NCBI GenBank assembly: GCA_052148155.1
Contig: JBKQIY010000017.1
Coordinates: forward strand, 54,638 to 118,637
Direction: 5' to 3'
Length of the DNA: 64,000 nt
Origin: JBBQER01 sp052148155
GTDB lineage: Bacteria; Actinomycetota; Acidimicrobiia; IMCC26256; PALSA-610
Below, piece after piece: positions 33,221-42,118 of this stretch (positions are counted from its first letter, which is position 1; every line of letters starts with the position of its first letter). The notes under the pieces were generated by a model, which was not told the origin of the DNA, did not search any database, and saw only the letters and a list, made by a program, of their open reading frames with translations. Position numbers and translations under genes: made by a program.

Positions 33221-34129
33221 CTACGAGGTCTGTTGCGAGAAGCGCGCGGAGACGACGCGCGCGATGAGGGTGAACAGGAACACGAGCGCGATCAGTGTCA
33301 GTGCCGCACCCCACGCACGATTTTGCGCCGCGATCGACGGGTCCTGGGCGTTATTCCAAATCTCCATCGGCAGGGCCGTATTCTGCGCGCCAAGGCTGAG
33401 ATGGAACGCGCGGGAGATCCCGATCGTGAACAGGAGCGGCGCGGTTTCGCCCGCAGCGCGCGCGACGGCCAGCATCGAGCCGCTCACGATTCCGGGGAGC
33501 GCGGCGGGAATCACGACGCCGGTCACCGTTCGCCAGCGGCGCGCGCCGAGGCCGTCGCTCGCTTGCCGGAGGTCGTCGGGAACGAGCTTGAGCATCTCCT
33601 CGGTCGACCGGATCACGATTGGCAGCATGAGACACGCCAACGCCAAGGAGCCAGCGAAGCTTGAGAACCCATCGTGAATACCTGCACTCACCCAGATCAT
33701 CGCGACGAACAAACCCATCACGATCGATGGCACTCCGGTCATCACGTCGGCCATGAACCGAATCACGCGGGCGGTAGGCCGTTGGCGCCCGTATTCGTTG
33801 AGATAGATGGCGGCGAGGACACCGAGGGGGACCGCCATCGCGGTCGCAGTCGCAGTCAACAGCAACGTCCCACCGATCGCGGGCCAGATGCCGCCGCCCG
33901 GGAGTTCAGTGATGATCGGAAGGTTCCGGGTAAGGAACGACCAGCTGATCACCGACGCGCCCTTCACGATGACGTAGCCGGCGATCAGGCCGAGCGGCAC
34001 GAGCGCCACCCCGACTGAGCCAATCATCCACGCCGTCGCCGCGACGTTCGCCGCGCGTCGACGAGGACTCGTCGAGAACTCGCCCATCAGATCGGGCCGG
34101 TCGGTCGGCAGAGGCGAGTACGTCGTCAT
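33221..34129 (-). CDS. pstA: Phosphate ABC transporter permease PstA
   Basis: PstA and PstC form the membrane channel of the high-affinity phosphate importer. The 302-aa protein has six hydrophobic helices (first at about residues 33-57). The ABC-permease EAA loop GLGARRWRTVTGVVIPAALPGIVSG is read across its motif as DGLGA...G...P, and MTGVPSIVMGLF is typical of Pst permeases. It lies 19 bp downstream of pstC as the last gene of pstS-pstC-pstA. The ATP-binding subunit is not in this operon but on the divergent transcript (37.4 kb). Confidence 0.95.
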   Translation of the reverse strand: MTTYSPLPTDRPDLMGEFSTSPRRRAANVAATAWMIGSVGVALVPLGLIAGYVIVKGASVISWSFLTRNLPIITELPGGGIWPAIGGTLLLTATATAMAVPLGVLAAIYLNEYGRQRPTARVIRFMADVMTGVPSIVMGLFVAMIWVSAGIHDGFSSFAGSLALACLMLPIVIRSTEEMLKLVPDDLRQASDGLGARRWRTVTGVVIPAALPGIVSGSMLAVARAAGETAPLLFTIGISRAFHLSLGAQNTALPMEIWNNAQDPSIAAQNRAWGAALTLIALVFLFTLIARVVSARFSQQTS

Positions 34130-34148
34130 GTGATCGAAAGGGTCAACG

Positions 34149-35114
34149 TCACGCGCTGACCATTCGGTCCGACCGGCTCGTGAACCAACGCGCCAACACG
34201 TTCACGAGGAGTGTGAACGCGAGCAGAAGCACTGCGAGGCCGATCAGTGCGGCGCGGTACAGCGGCGTGCTTGCCGCCTCACCGAACTCGTGCGCGATGA
34301 CAGACGCCATGCTGTCTCCGGGTTGAAAGAGATGCGAGGTGATCTGCTGGTTCGATCCGATCACCAGCGCGACGGCGATCGTTTCGCCAAGGGCGCGCCC
34401 CATGCCGAGCATCACCGCTCCCACCAGTCCGCCGCGCGCCCGCGGGAACACGCAGACTCGCAGCATCTCCCATCGGGTCGCACCCATCGCGAGGGCGGCG
34501 TTCTTGTCTTCTTGGGAGACGGTCGCGAGTACCTCACGGCTGATCGCGGTGACGATCGGGATCATCATCACCGCGAGCACGACACCGGCCGTCATGAGGC
34601 TCGGGCCGCTCGCGATTCCACCGAACACGCGGTCGAGGATCGGAAGTTTCCCGATCGTGTCGGCGATGTCCTGGTACACGGTTCTCGCTGGCTGCTCGAG
34701 CACAGCGAGCGCCCAGAGCCCGTACACCACTGACGGGATCGCGGCGAGGAGGTCGACAATATAGATAACCGGCCGTCGCAAGCGGCGCGGCGCGAGCTCA
34801 TTGGTGAACAGCGCGATCCCGAAGCTGAGCGGAACCGCGAAGACGAGCGCAATGGTCGACGCCACTGCAGTTCCGTAAATGAAGGGCAGCGCGCCGAACT
34901 TGTTATGAGCGGGATCCCAGTCGGTTCCGGTCACGAACGACAGACCCTCGCGGTGAAAGACCGGCCACGCCTGCCTGGTCGTGAAGTACGCGATCAGAGC
35001 CAGAATCGCGAGGACCGACAAGCCCGCGCCGAGCGCGATCGCACGGAAGGATGTGTCGACCCAACGATCGTTCGTGCGATCGTGTTCGACGGCTCCGACG
35101 TCCGGACCGCTCAC
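34149..35114 (-). CDS. pstC: Phosphate ABC transporter permease PstC
   Basis: The 321-aa protein is the second permease subunit. It has an N-terminal helix (about residues 27-46), LSFVTGTDWDP in the external loop as in other PstC proteins, AAIPSVVYGLWAL, and the EAA-type loop ALAMGATRWEMLRVCVFPRARGG. Six membrane helices are apparent. Start is GTG 35114; pstS ends 66 bp upstream in the same direction. The Pst complex imports inorganic phosphate when it is scarce. Confidence 0.95.
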   Translation of the reverse strand: MSGPDVGAVEHDRTNDRWVDTSFRAIALGAGLSVLAILALIAYFTTRQAWPVFHREGLSFVTGTDWDPAHNKFGALPFIYGTAVASTIALVFAVPLSFGIALFTNELAPRRLRRPVIYIVDLLAAIPSVVYGLWALAVLEQPARTVYQDIADTIGKLPILDRVFGGIASGPSLMTAGVVLAVMMIPIVTAISREVLATVSQEDKNAALAMGATRWEMLRVCVFPRARGGLVGAVMLGMGRALGETIAVALVIGSNQQITSHLFQPGDSMASVIAHEFGEAASTPLYRAALIGLAVLLLAFTLLVNVLARWFTSRSDRMVSA

Positions 35115-35180
35115 GGTGTCGGTGCGCGCCGACCGTCCGGATAGCTCGTCTGCGCGTTGCTCTTCACGAGACGCTCCGGG

Positions 35181-36272
35181 CTAGGCGGGGATCTGAAGCT
35201 TGGCGAGCTGAGCCGTCGCCTGCGAGACCACTGCCGCAGGCAGCGCGGCGAAGTCCACGCTCGACGCCAGGCTCTGGCCCTGGGTGTAGATGAACTGCAA
35301 GAAGTCTTTCAGTGCAGTTCCCTTCGCGTGGTCGGTCTGCTTGGCGTACGCGATGATCCACGTCGGCGACGTGATCGGATACACGGCCGCGCCTGATGCG
35401 TTGATCGGGTCGTACGACAGATCAGCGTTGAAAGTGGTGGTTGCGAGCGCGGCCGCGGCTCCGGCAACCGTCGGAGCGACGAAGTCGCCGGACTTGTTCT
35501 CGATCGACGCGGTCTGGAGCCCAGCCGATGTCGCGTCCGCGAGGTCCACGTAGCCGATTGCACCGTCGGTGTTCTTCACGATCAGTGCGACGCCGGCGTT
35601 CTTGGTGCCGCCCTGAGTCGTGCCGGGAAGTGACGTCCACCTGACGGTGTCTCCACTCCCCAGTGTCCAGTCGGTCGGGTCGACGTCACTGAGGTACTTC
35701 GTGAAGTTGGCGGTCGTTCCGGAGCCGTCCGTGCGGTGCGCGACGGTGATCGGAGTCGACGGGAACCGGACGCCGGGGTTGTCGGCGGCGATCGCCGGAT
35801 CGTTCCACGTTTTGATCTTCAGCGAAAAGATCTTGGCCAGTGTGTCGCCGCTCAGGCGGAGGTTGCGGACACCCGACAGGTGGTACGAGACGGTGATCGG
35901 TGCCGCCACGGTCGGGAAGTTGAGCACGGTGCCGCCCTGGTACATGGGGAGCTCCGACGCGGTGGGGAGACTGTCGGTGCCGGCGAAGTCGACGGTCTTC
36001 GTCTCGAGTGAACTCTTGCCCTCGCCCGAGCCGACCGGGTTGTAGTTCACGGTGATCTTCGGGTTTGCCTGCTGAAAGGCCGCGATGGCCGCCTCGTCGA
36101 AATTCTCTTGGAACGTCGAGCCCGCGCCGTTGATGGTCGCGGAAACCGAGCTGGTGCTTGCGCCGGGCGCGGTCGACGAACTCGATGTGCCGCTGCTCCC
36201 GCACGCGGCGAGCAGCGTTGCCAATCCGATGATGACGACGAGCACACGCGGGGGTTTCAGGACTCTGACCAC
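35181..36272 (-). CDS. pstS: Phosphate-binding lipoprotein PstS
   Basis: PstS captures phosphate outside the membrane and delivers it to PstCA. The 363-aa precursor has a signal peptide with lipobox LLAAC (Cys24 is lipidated), a Ser/Thr-rich linker, then INGAGSTFQ, VGSGEGKSSLETKTVDFAGTD, HRTDGSGTTANFTKYLS and NTDGAIGYVDLADA, the classical phosphate-contact segments. GTG 36272 has GGAGG upstream at good spacing. PHO-box-like repeats lie about 80-110 bp upstream, so RegX3 control is likely. Confidence 0.96.
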   Translation of the reverse strand: MVRVLKPPRVLVVIIGLATLLAACGSSGTSSSSTAPGASTSSVSATINGAGSTFQENFDEAAIAAFQQANPKITVNYNPVGSGEGKSSLETKTVDFAGTDSLPTASELPMYQGGTVLNFPTVAAPITVSYHLSGVRNLRLSGDTLAKIFSLKIKTWNDPAIAADNPGVRFPSTPITVAHRTDGSGTTANFTKYLSDVDPTDWTLGSGDTVRWTSLPGTTQGGTKNAGVALIVKNTDGAIGYVDLADATSAGLQTASIENKSGDFVAPTVAGAAAALATTTFNADLSYDPINASGAAVYPITSPTWIIAYAKQTDHAKGTALKDFLQFIYTQGQSLASSVDFAALPAAVVSQATAQLAKLQIPA

Positions 36273-36350
36273 GGGGGAATCCTCCGGAAGCGACGTTCTC
36301 GGACGGGGGTCGGGTCGTTCATGTTCAGCGTAAGAACGAAACGTGGATCA

Positions 36351-36382
36351 GAGTTCACGTCAACATGTACGAAATATGAACC
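36351..36382 (-). promoter_or_regulatory. PHO-box-like direct repeats upstream of pstS
   Basis: Read on the minus strand, GTTCATATTTC-GTACATGTTGA-CGTGAAC shows 7-bp GTTCA-like units at an 11-bp period, the layout of actinobacterial PHO boxes bound by PhoP/RegX3. It lies between phoU and pstS, pointing at pstS. Confidence 0.65.
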
Positions 36383-36398
36383 GATCGCAAACAACGCA

Positions 36399-37091
36399 CT
36401 ACTCGAAGGCGCGCTCGCTCGGTTCGGAGTCGCCCGGGAGCGCGCCGGTGACCATGAATGAGACCCACCGACCGATCATCACTGCGTGGTCGGCCGCGCG
36501 CTCATAGTCACGTCCTACGAACGCCAACTGCACCGCCATCTGGAGTGCCGCCTCGTCCACCGGGCCGGCGAACCCGGTGAAAATGGCGCGGAAGAGCTCC
36601 TTTTGCAGGTCGTCCATCACGTCATCCATGTCGGGCAGCGCGGTTGCGATCGCCGCGTCCTCGTCGGCGAAGGCGTCGACCGCCAGTCGCGTCTGGACAC
36701 CCGCCTGGGCACCCATCCGATCGATGATTCCGCGGATCCGAGGCGGCAGCTCGCGGGGATACAGACGCCTCGTCGCTCGCGCAACATTGCGCATCAAACC
36801 GGCCGTGAGCTCGATCTCGTGGAGAATGCGCAGGATCGCGAGCAGGGTGCGCAGGTCCGAAGCCATGGGCTGTTGGAGCGCGAACAGCTGGTACACCTGC
36901 TGTTCGACGCGCAGGACCAGGCCCTCGATCTCGCGGTGCGCTGCGTAGATCCGCTCCACGAGCGGAAGGTCGGCATCGAGCAGCGCGTGGGTCGCCGCGC
37001 CGATCTGTTCGCAACTCTTGGCCGCGAGCTTCACCACCTCTGCGCGGATCTCGTGCTGTTGCTCGTCGAACGATCGCCGGGTTTCGACCAC
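36399..37091 (-). CDS. phoU: Phosphate signalling protein PhoU
   Basis: PhoU links the Pst transporter to the sensor kinase and keeps the Pho response off when phosphate is plentiful. The 230-aa all-helical protein contains the two three-helix repeats of the family with metal-binding E/D-x-x-x-D-type motifs in each (EIELTAGLMRNVARATRRL in the first, DYERAADHAVMIGR in the second). It is upstream of pstS on the same strand, separated by the PHO box, and divergent from pstB. Confidence 0.94.
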   Translation of the reverse strand: MVETRRSFDEQQHEIRAEVVKLAAKSCEQIGAATHALLDADLPLVERIYAAHREIEGLVLRVEQQVYQLFALQQPMASDLRTLLAILRILHEIELTAGLMRNVARATRRLYPRELPPRIRGIIDRMGAQAGVQTRLAVDAFADEDAAIATALPDMDDVMDDLQKELFRAIFTGFAGPVDEAALQMAVQLAFVGRDYERAADHAVMIGRWVSFMVTGALPGDSEPSERAFE

Positions 37092-37391
37092 GTGTCCTCG
37101 GGATTTCAGTCTTCAGGGCTGGTGCGACGGGCGCGCCTTCTGATGACGTTGGCGCCGCTCTGGCAGTCTGCCCATGCGTTCACCTGAGGAGCGCGAGGCC
37201 GACGGCCTGTTCATCTGTCGTTTACCATCGTGTCACCCGTCCCTCACGGGCAGGCCTTGTGGTCCTCCTACCATCGCGGTGAGCGCGCTGGTCCCAATGG
37301 GCGGCTCGCTCGCCGAGCTGGGTTTGCCGGTGCTGCGGGACGCTCTCGCTCGCAGAAGGTCGACGTGTTTAGACGCGAACCAGGTGATGCC
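37092..37391 (+). other. phoU-pstB divergent intergenic region
   Basis: This 300-bp gap contains no convincing gene. Its recognised content is a PHO-box-like repeat at 37209-37237 and the pstB ribosome-binding site (AGGTGA just before 37392). The first 100 bp must include the phoU promoter. Confidence 0.55.
37209..37237 (+). promoter_or_regulatory. PHO-box-like direct repeats upstream of pstB
   Basis: GTTCATC (37209), GTTTACC (37220) and GTCACC (within 37231-37237) are spaced by 11 bp, giving three half-sites in the orientation of pstB-senX3-regX3. This matches the actinobacterial PHO-box pattern and suggests autoregulation by RegX3. Confidence 0.7.
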
Positions 37392-38294
37392 ATGCCGACA
37401 GTGGCGATCCGTCCCGGTGATCGAGAGGGCTCAGACGACCCCGGTCAGTACCCGTTCCTCGGTAGGTCTCGACCGTCTGGAGCCACCGACGTTGCCGTCG
37501 AGCACCTGACTGAGCCCGAGGTCGTCGTCTTCGAAGCGCGCGACGTCGCCGTCAGCTACTCCGGGGTGCTCGCGGTAGAGGGAGTGTCGCTCGACGTGTT
37601 CGCGCGGCGGATCACGGCGCTGATCGGCCCGTCGGGCTGCGGAAAGAGCACCTTCTTACGGACGTTCAATCGCCTGAACGATCTGATCGCCGGCGCGCAA
37701 GTGTCCGGCCAGTTGGCATTCCACGGTCATGATCTGTACGCGGCCGATGTCGATCCGATCGAGGTCCGGCGCCGGATTGGCATGGTGTTCCAAAAGCCCA
37801 ACCCGTTCCCGAAGTCGATCTTCGACAACGTAGCGTTTGGGCCGCGAATCAACGGCCGGCGCAAGGGTCTCGACGAGGTCGTCGAGCGTGCACTTCGCCA
37901 GGCTGCGCTGTGGGACGAAGTAAAAGACAAGCTCAAGCAGTCCGCATTTGCGCTTTCCGGTGGCCAGCAGCAGCGGCTATGTCTCGCGCGGTGTCTCGCG
38001 GTCGAGCCTGACGTGATCCTGATGGACGAGCCGTGTTCCGCCCTCGACCCGATCGCAACGTCCCGCATCGAAGACCTGATGACCGACCTGAAGCGCGAAT
38101 ACACGATGGTGATCGTCACCCACAACATGCAACAGGCGGCCCGCGTATCCGACATGACCGCGTTCATGACGACCGACGTTGACGACGAGGGACGGCGAAC
38201 GGGGCGCTTGGTCGAGTACGACGTCACCGACAAGATGTTCACGAACCCGACCGACGCGCGCACAGAGGGTTACATCACGGGTCGGTTTGGGTGA
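37392..38294 (+). CDS. pstB: Phosphate ABC transporter ATP-binding protein PstB
   Basis: PstB powers phosphate import by PstSCA. The protein shows Walker A GPSGCGKST, the Pst-typical TFLRTFNRLND and MVFQKPNPFPKSIFDNVAFG, the signature LSGGQQQRLCLARCLA, Walker B VILMDEPCSALDP and the His switch VTHNMQQAARVSD. ATG 37392 gives 300 aa, about 45 longer than most PstB, because of an extra low-complexity N-terminus; a shorter start may be real. It is unusual in being transcribed away from pstSCA, together with the Pho two-component system. Confidence 0.93.
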   Translation: MPTVAIRPGDREGSDDPGQYPFLGRSRPSGATDVAVEHLTEPEVVVFEARDVAVSYSGVLAVEGVSLDVFARRITALIGPSGCGKSTFLRTFNRLNDLIAGAQVSGQLAFHGHDLYAADVDPIEVRRRIGMVFQKPNPFPKSIFDNVAFGPRINGRRKGLDEVVERALRQAALWDEVKDKLKQSAFALSGGQQQRLCLARCLAVEPDVILMDEPCSALDPIATSRIEDLMTDLKREYTMVIVTHNMQQAARVSDMTAFMTTDVDDEGRRTGRLVEYDVTDKMFTNPTDARTEGYITGRFG

Positions 38295-38334
38295 GTGGCG
38301 CGCTCGCGCTTGCTTCTGATGTACGGGGTCGTGC

Positions 38335-39549
38335 GTGACCGTCGTTGTCATCGTCGCCGTAGTCGGATGGGTGGTTGCGATCGTGGCCGTCTTATTGGTC
38401 GTGCCGGCTCGACGCGAGTTGCGTCGAGCTCGCGACGCAATACACATGGGCGACGAGGCAGACCTCGTCGACGCGATCGGGGAGACCAATCGGGAGTCCG
38501 CCGATCGAGTCGCCCGGGCCGAGGCTGTGCAGCATTGGCTGTTGGCCGCGCTAGACGAGGCGACCGACGCGATCGTCGTCGTCGATCGCATCGGTCGTGA
38601 AATCGTGCGCAACGCGCCGGCGCGACGATTCGACGGCGCGCGCCACGGCGAGGTGCTCGCCCAGGACGCCGTCGATGAGCTCCTGCACGTCGCACTTGAA
38701 GGGGTCACGTCTCAGCGAGAGCTTCAACTGTACGGCCCGCCTCGTCAGGTCTTGCAGCTGCGATCGTTCCCGCTTCGGCGCGACGGAGAGGTCGTGGGCG
38801 CGGTTGCTTTTACCCGCGACGTCTCCGAGTCGAGGCGCGTCGAGAGCGTCCGACGCGACTTTGTGGCGAACGTGAGTCACGAGTTGAAAACGCCGATCGG
38901 TGCGCTCGCGTTGCTCGCCGAAACCATGGCCGCCACTGACGATGCGCAGGTTGTCCAGCAGCTTGCGGACCGGGTCGTACGCGAGGCTGACCGCCTGTCG
39001 CGCATCGTCGACGATCTGCTCGACCTCAGCCAAATCGAAGCGCAGGAAGCTCCCACGCGCGCGCCGATACCCGTGCGTCTGCTCGTGTCCGAAACGATCG
39101 ATCTCGTGCAGGCCGCGGCCGACCTCGCCGACGTGCCGATTCTGGTGACCCCCCAGCCGCCCGATATTGAGCTTGCGTGCGATCGCCGTCAGATGCGTAG
39201 CGCGTTGATGAATCTGCTCGACAACGCGATCAAATATTCCGGCCCTCGTCAGCCGGTTGAGATCGGCGCGGAGCTCGTCGGCGACCGCGTCGCACTCGTC
39301 GTACGCGACCACGGGATCGGGATCCCGACCCGTGACCTGGAGCGGATCTTCGAGCGGTTCTACCGCGTGGATCGTGCGAGGAGCCGGGAGACCGGCGGGA
39401 CCGGACTCGGTCTGGCGATCGTCCGTCACGTCGCGCAGGCGCACGGCGGCGACGTGACGGTCGAGTCACGTGAGGGCGAGGGGTCGACCTTCACGTTGCA
39501 TGTGCCCATCTCGAATGGCGGTTCTCGCGCGATGTCGGAGGTCTTGTAG
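38335..39549 (+). CDS. senX3: Phosphate-sensing histidine kinase, SenX3-type
   Basis: The 404-aa kinase has one membrane helix at the N-terminus (about residues 4-23), a PAS-like domain (about 68-165), the HisKA box with phospho-accepting His182 in VSHELKTPIG, and a HATPase domain with N-box LMNLLDNAIKYS and G-boxes RDHGIGIPTRDLERIFERFYRVD and GTGLGLAIV. This is the SenX3/PhoR layout of actinobacteria, and the position between pstB and regX3 supports a role in phosphate starvation. Start GTG 38335; the stop overlaps regX3 by one base. Confidence 0.92.
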   Translation: MTVVVIVAVVGWVVAIVAVLLVVPARRELRRARDAIHMGDEADLVDAIGETNRESADRVARAEAVQHWLLAALDEATDAIVVVDRIGREIVRNAPARRFDGARHGEVLAQDAVDELLHVALEGVTSQRELQLYGPPRQVLQLRSFPLRRDGEVVGAVAFTRDVSESRRVESVRRDFVANVSHELKTPIGALALLAETMAATDDAQVVQQLADRVVREADRLSRIVDDLLDLSQIEAQEAPTRAPIPVRLLVSETIDLVQAAADLADVPILVTPQPPDIELACDRRQMRSALMNLLDNAIKYSGPRQPVEIGAELVGDRVALVVRDHGIGIPTRDLERIFERFYRVDRARSRETGGTGLGLAIVRHVAQAHGGDVTVESREGEGSTFTLHVPISNGGSRAMSEVL

Positions 39550-40262
39550 TGGCCGATCCGCCCCTCATTCTCGTGGTGGACGACGAGCAGTCGTATCGCG
39601 ACGCACTGTCGATCGCACTCCAGCGCGAAGGGTTCTTGGTGGAGACGGCCGCCGATGGTCCCGAGGCGATCGCGCGCTTCGATGCGACCCGTCCGGCGCT
39701 GGTGCTGCTCGACGTCATGCTCCCCAAGATCTCAGGTGTCGACGTTTGTCGCGACATCCGCGCGCGATCTCGGGTACCGATCATCATGGTCACCGCTCGA
39801 AACTCAGAGATCGACGCGGTCGTCGGTCTCGAAGTCGGCGCCGACGACTACGTGACGAAGCCATTCCGGTTGCGCGAGCTAATCGCACGCGTACGCGCCG
39901 CGTTGCGCAGAGTTCCTGCGTCGGACGACGACGATGGACCCGACCGGCCCGAGGTGCTCGACGTCGGTGATGTTCGACTCGACGCGGGACGCCACGAAGT
40001 GTTCGTACGGGGAGACTCGGTCGCGCTCCCGCTGAAGGAATTTGAGCTGCTCGAACTGTTGTTGGCCAACGCGGGCCGGGTCTTGACGCGCGACGTGTTG
40101 ATCGACCGCATCTGGGGACCCAACTACTTCGGCGACACGAAGACACTCGACGTGCACATCAAGCGATTGCGGTCGAAGCTCGAACCCGACTCTGCGCGTC
40201 CGACGCGGATCGTGACAGTTCGCGGCGTGGGCTACCGATACGAGCGTGCGTCGAGCGGCTGA
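39549..40262 (+). CDS. regX3: Phosphate-response regulator, RegX3/PhoB-type (OmpR family)
   Basis: The 237-aa regulator has a complete receiver (Asp11/Asp12, phospho-acceptor Asp55 in LLDVMLP, Lys104 in YVTKPF) and an OmpR-type winged helix (LPLKEFELLELLL, VLIDRIWG, TLDVHIKRLRSKLE, VRGVGYRYE). It should bind the PHO boxes in front of pstS and pstB. It starts with GTG within the TAGTG junction with senX3. A hairpin lies between its stop and the convergent small gene. Confidence 0.94.
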   Translation: MADPPLILVVDDEQSYRDALSIALQREGFLVETAADGPEAIARFDATRPALVLLDVMLPKISGVDVCRDIRARSRVPIIMVTARNSEIDAVVGLEVGADDYVTKPFRLRELIARVRAALRRVPASDDDDGPDRPEVLDVGDVRLDAGRHEVFVRGDSVALPLKEFELLELLLANAGRVLTRDVLIDRIWGPNYFGDTKTLDVHIKRLRSKLEPDSARPTRIVTVRGVGYRYERASSG

Positions 40263-40272
40263 CGCCGGCCGC

Positions 40273-40287
40273 GGGCCGCCTCGGCCC
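40273..40287. terminator. Short hairpin between convergent genes
   Basis: GGGCCG-CCT-CGGCCC forms a perfect 6-bp stem 10 bp after the regX3 stop, reaching the stop of the small gene on the other strand; TATTT follows on the plus strand. It may serve both directions. Confidence 0.45.
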
Positions 40288-40640
40288 TATTTGCGGCGTC
40301 GTTTGCGGGTTTCGCCTTTGGCGTGGGGCAGGAGGTCGTCGCCGACCGGTGTGAGTTCGTCGGGATCCTCACCCGGCTGAGACGTCGGGTCCTCCTCGGC
40401 CGGTTGGGGTTCGGACGCCGGGTCGGAGCCACGAGCCGATGTTGCGTACTGGGTGAGCCGGTCGAGCACATCTTCGGGACTCTGCGATGCGGACGCGAGG
40501 TCGGCGTCGGCGGTCTCGGGCTCAGCTTCGGAGTCTGGTTCGAGGGGCTCGTCGGCGGGGGCCGGGTCGGCGGCGGTGGTAACCGGGCGCGTTTGTTCCG
40601 GGTCTCCGTTCCCACTGAGCATGTCGGAGAACCGCACCAT
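40287..40640 (-). CDS. Hypothetical acidic disordered protein
   Basis: The 117-aa product starts at ATG 40640, 8 bp after the peroxiredoxin stop. It is dominated by Glu, Asp, Pro, Ala and Ser (for example EPLEPDSEAEPETADAD) and ends in a strongly basic ETRKRRRK tail. A short helix (SPEDVLDRLTQYATSAR) may be the only ordered part. No domain is recognised. The composition could be a high-GC artefact, but the spacing behind the peroxiredoxin gene favours a co-transcribed small gene. Confidence 0.45.
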   Translation of the reverse strand: MVRFSDMLSGNGDPEQTRPVTTAADPAPADEPLEPDSEAEPETADADLASASQSPEDVLDRLTQYATSARGSDPASEPQPAEEDPTSQPGEDPDELTPVGDDLLPHAKGETRKRRRK

Positions 40641-40648
40641 CGATCCGC

Positions 40649-41113
40649 TCAGCTCAGTTTCGCGAGCGCGGCCTCGTACTCGGCGCGTTCGCGCGGGGTA
40701 CCGAGGTTCGCAGATTCGAACTTGTCGATGACCTTGCCCCCAGTGTCGAGCACGAATGTCGCTCGGTTCGCGCATCCGAGTTGCTCGTTGAACACTCCGT
40801 ATGCACGCGCGACCGCTCCGTGGGGCCAGAAATCGCTGAGCACCGGGAACGTGAAGCCCTGTTGTGTTGCCCACTGCTTCTGCGCGTGTCGGGAGTCGCA
40901 CGATATCGCCAGCACTTGTGCCTTCACCGCGTCGAACTCCGACATGTCGTCGCGCAGTGAGCACAGCTCGCCCTGGCATACGCCGGTGAAGGTGAAGGGG
41001 TAAAAGACGATGACGACGTTGTGATCACCACGAAACGACGAAAGTGTGACGTCGTTGCCGTCTTGGTCTTTCAGTGTGAAATCGGGGGCCTCCTGGCCAA
41101 TCTCGACGGGCAC
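40649..41113 (-). CDS. Peroxiredoxin, AhpE/Bcp-like
   Basis: This thiol peroxidase reduces hydroperoxides. The 154-aa thioredoxin-fold protein has the peroxidatic Cys46 in TFTGVCQGELC, within the YPFTFTGVC context of one-Cys actinobacterial AhpE enzymes, and a conserved Arg later (GCANRATFV). Cys51 in the same helix is an extra cysteine that may act in resolution. The N-terminus (IGQEAPDFTLKDQDG) is typical. It is likely cytoplasmic and is followed by the small acidic ORF. Confidence 0.93.
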   Translation of the reverse strand: MPVEIGQEAPDFTLKDQDGNDVTLSSFRGDHNVVIVFYPFTFTGVCQGELCSLRDDMSEFDAVKAQVLAISCDSRHAQKQWATQQGFTFPVLSDFWPHGAVARAYGVFNEQLGCANRATFVLDTGGKVIDKFESANLGTPRERAEYEAALAKLS

Positions 41114-41201
41114 GGGCGATTCCTCTCGATCCGCTGGGCAATAAGTTGGCGAGTCTACGTGCTCGCCTGGAACGCCCCGAACCCCGCGTCGCTTGCCCGC
41201 A

Positions 41202-41669
41202 TCAATCTGGGGGAGGGGGAAGATACTGCGCGCGAACGACCTCGCCTGTGTTGTCGGTATCGAGCACCCAGGTGCAGCCTTTCGGCCACTGTCGAGAGTG
41301 GGCCATGTCGATGCCGGCCGACGCGAAATGGTCGAGGAGCATCGGCATCACGTCGCCGTGCATGCACAGGATCGCGCCCGGAATCGAATGCTTGCGAACG
41401 AGCGCGAGCGCGTCGTCGAGGCGAGCGCCCTCAGCGAGCGCCTCGACGGGCTCGACCGGCAGGCCACGCACTCCCGCGATTGGTACGACGGTCTCCATGC
41501 AACGCACGAACGGACTTGACAGCACGCGATCGAACGTCGCGTCGTGCAAAAGATCGACGAGCAGTCGCGCCTGACGATGACCGCGACCGCTGAGCGGCCG
41601 CAGCCGATCGTCGTCGCGCCAGGTGTCGCGGTCACCGGCTTTGGCGTGGCGGATCAAGTAGACGGTCAC
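41202..41669 (-). CDS. SixA-like histidine phosphatase
   Basis: The 155-aa protein has the branch-2 histidine-phosphatase core: RHAKAG near the N-terminus (phospho-accepting His8), LSGRGHRQA, SSPFVRCMETVVP, and the second catalytic His in CMHGDVMP. Its GTG start overlaps the Nudix stop (GTGA, 41666-41669). A Nudix domain followed by this phosphatase domain is the order in mycobacterial MutT1, which degrades 8-oxo-dGTP and diadenosine polyphosphates, so the two proteins may work as a split MutT1. A separate SixA-type role is possible. Confidence 0.88.
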   Translation of the reverse strand: MTVYLIRHAKAGDRDTWRDDDRLRPLSGRGHRQARLLVDLLHDATFDRVLSSPFVRCMETVVPIAGVRGLPVEPVEALAEGARLDDALALVRKHSIPGAILCMHGDVMPMLLDHFASAGIDMAHSRQWPKGCTWVLDTDNTGEVVRAQYLPPPPD

Positions 41670-42118
41670 GCGGATCCTCCGAGGCTTCGCAAGAGTTGGC
41701 GATCGGCTTCGTAGGTAAGCAGTGTCGCGGCAACGGCCGGCGATATCCAACGGCGTTCGTCAACCTCCTCGTTCGGGCTCCAGTCCATCGCCGCGATGAC
41801 AGTCATACGCCAGAATCTGACCTGTTTGTCGCCTCCGCGTCGATCGAGATAACGGACGGTAGCGAGCTCATCACCCAGCGTGCACTGGTAGCCGGTCTCT
41901 TCGGCGACTTCTCGAATCGCGGTGTCCTCGTCGCGCTCTCCCGGTTCGCGCTTGCCTTTGGGCAGACTCCAGTCGTCGTAGCGCGGGCGGTGCACGACGA
42001 GCACCTCGACGTCGTGTCCGTCAGGGTCGGCGACACGGGTGACGACGCCTCCGGCGGCGCGCACGAGGCCGCCACGGTTCGTCTCGCCGTCGTCGTCGTT
42101 CGGAGCGGTCACATCCAT
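41666..42118 (-). CDS. Nudix hydrolase (MutT1 N-domain-like)
   Basis: The 150-aa hydrolase contains a perfect Nudix box, GKREPGERDEDTAIREVAEE followed by TGY, preceded by the strand VLVVHRPRYDDWSLPKGK. The substrate is a nucleoside diphosphate linked to another group, and 8-oxo-dGTP or Ap4A-type molecules are likely from the context. It overlaps the CHAD gene by 10 bp upstream and the phosphatase gene by 4 bp downstream. In Mycobacterium tuberculosis the fused mutT1 sits directly next to ppk, as this pair nearly does here. Confidence 0.9.
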   Translation of the reverse strand: MDVTAPNDDDGETNRGGLVRAAGGVVTRVADPDGHDVEVLVVHRPRYDDWSLPKGKREPGERDEDTAIREVAEETGYQCTLGDELATVRYLDRRGGDKQVRFWRMTVIAAMDWSPNEEVDERRWISPAVAATLLTYEADRQLLRSLGGSA

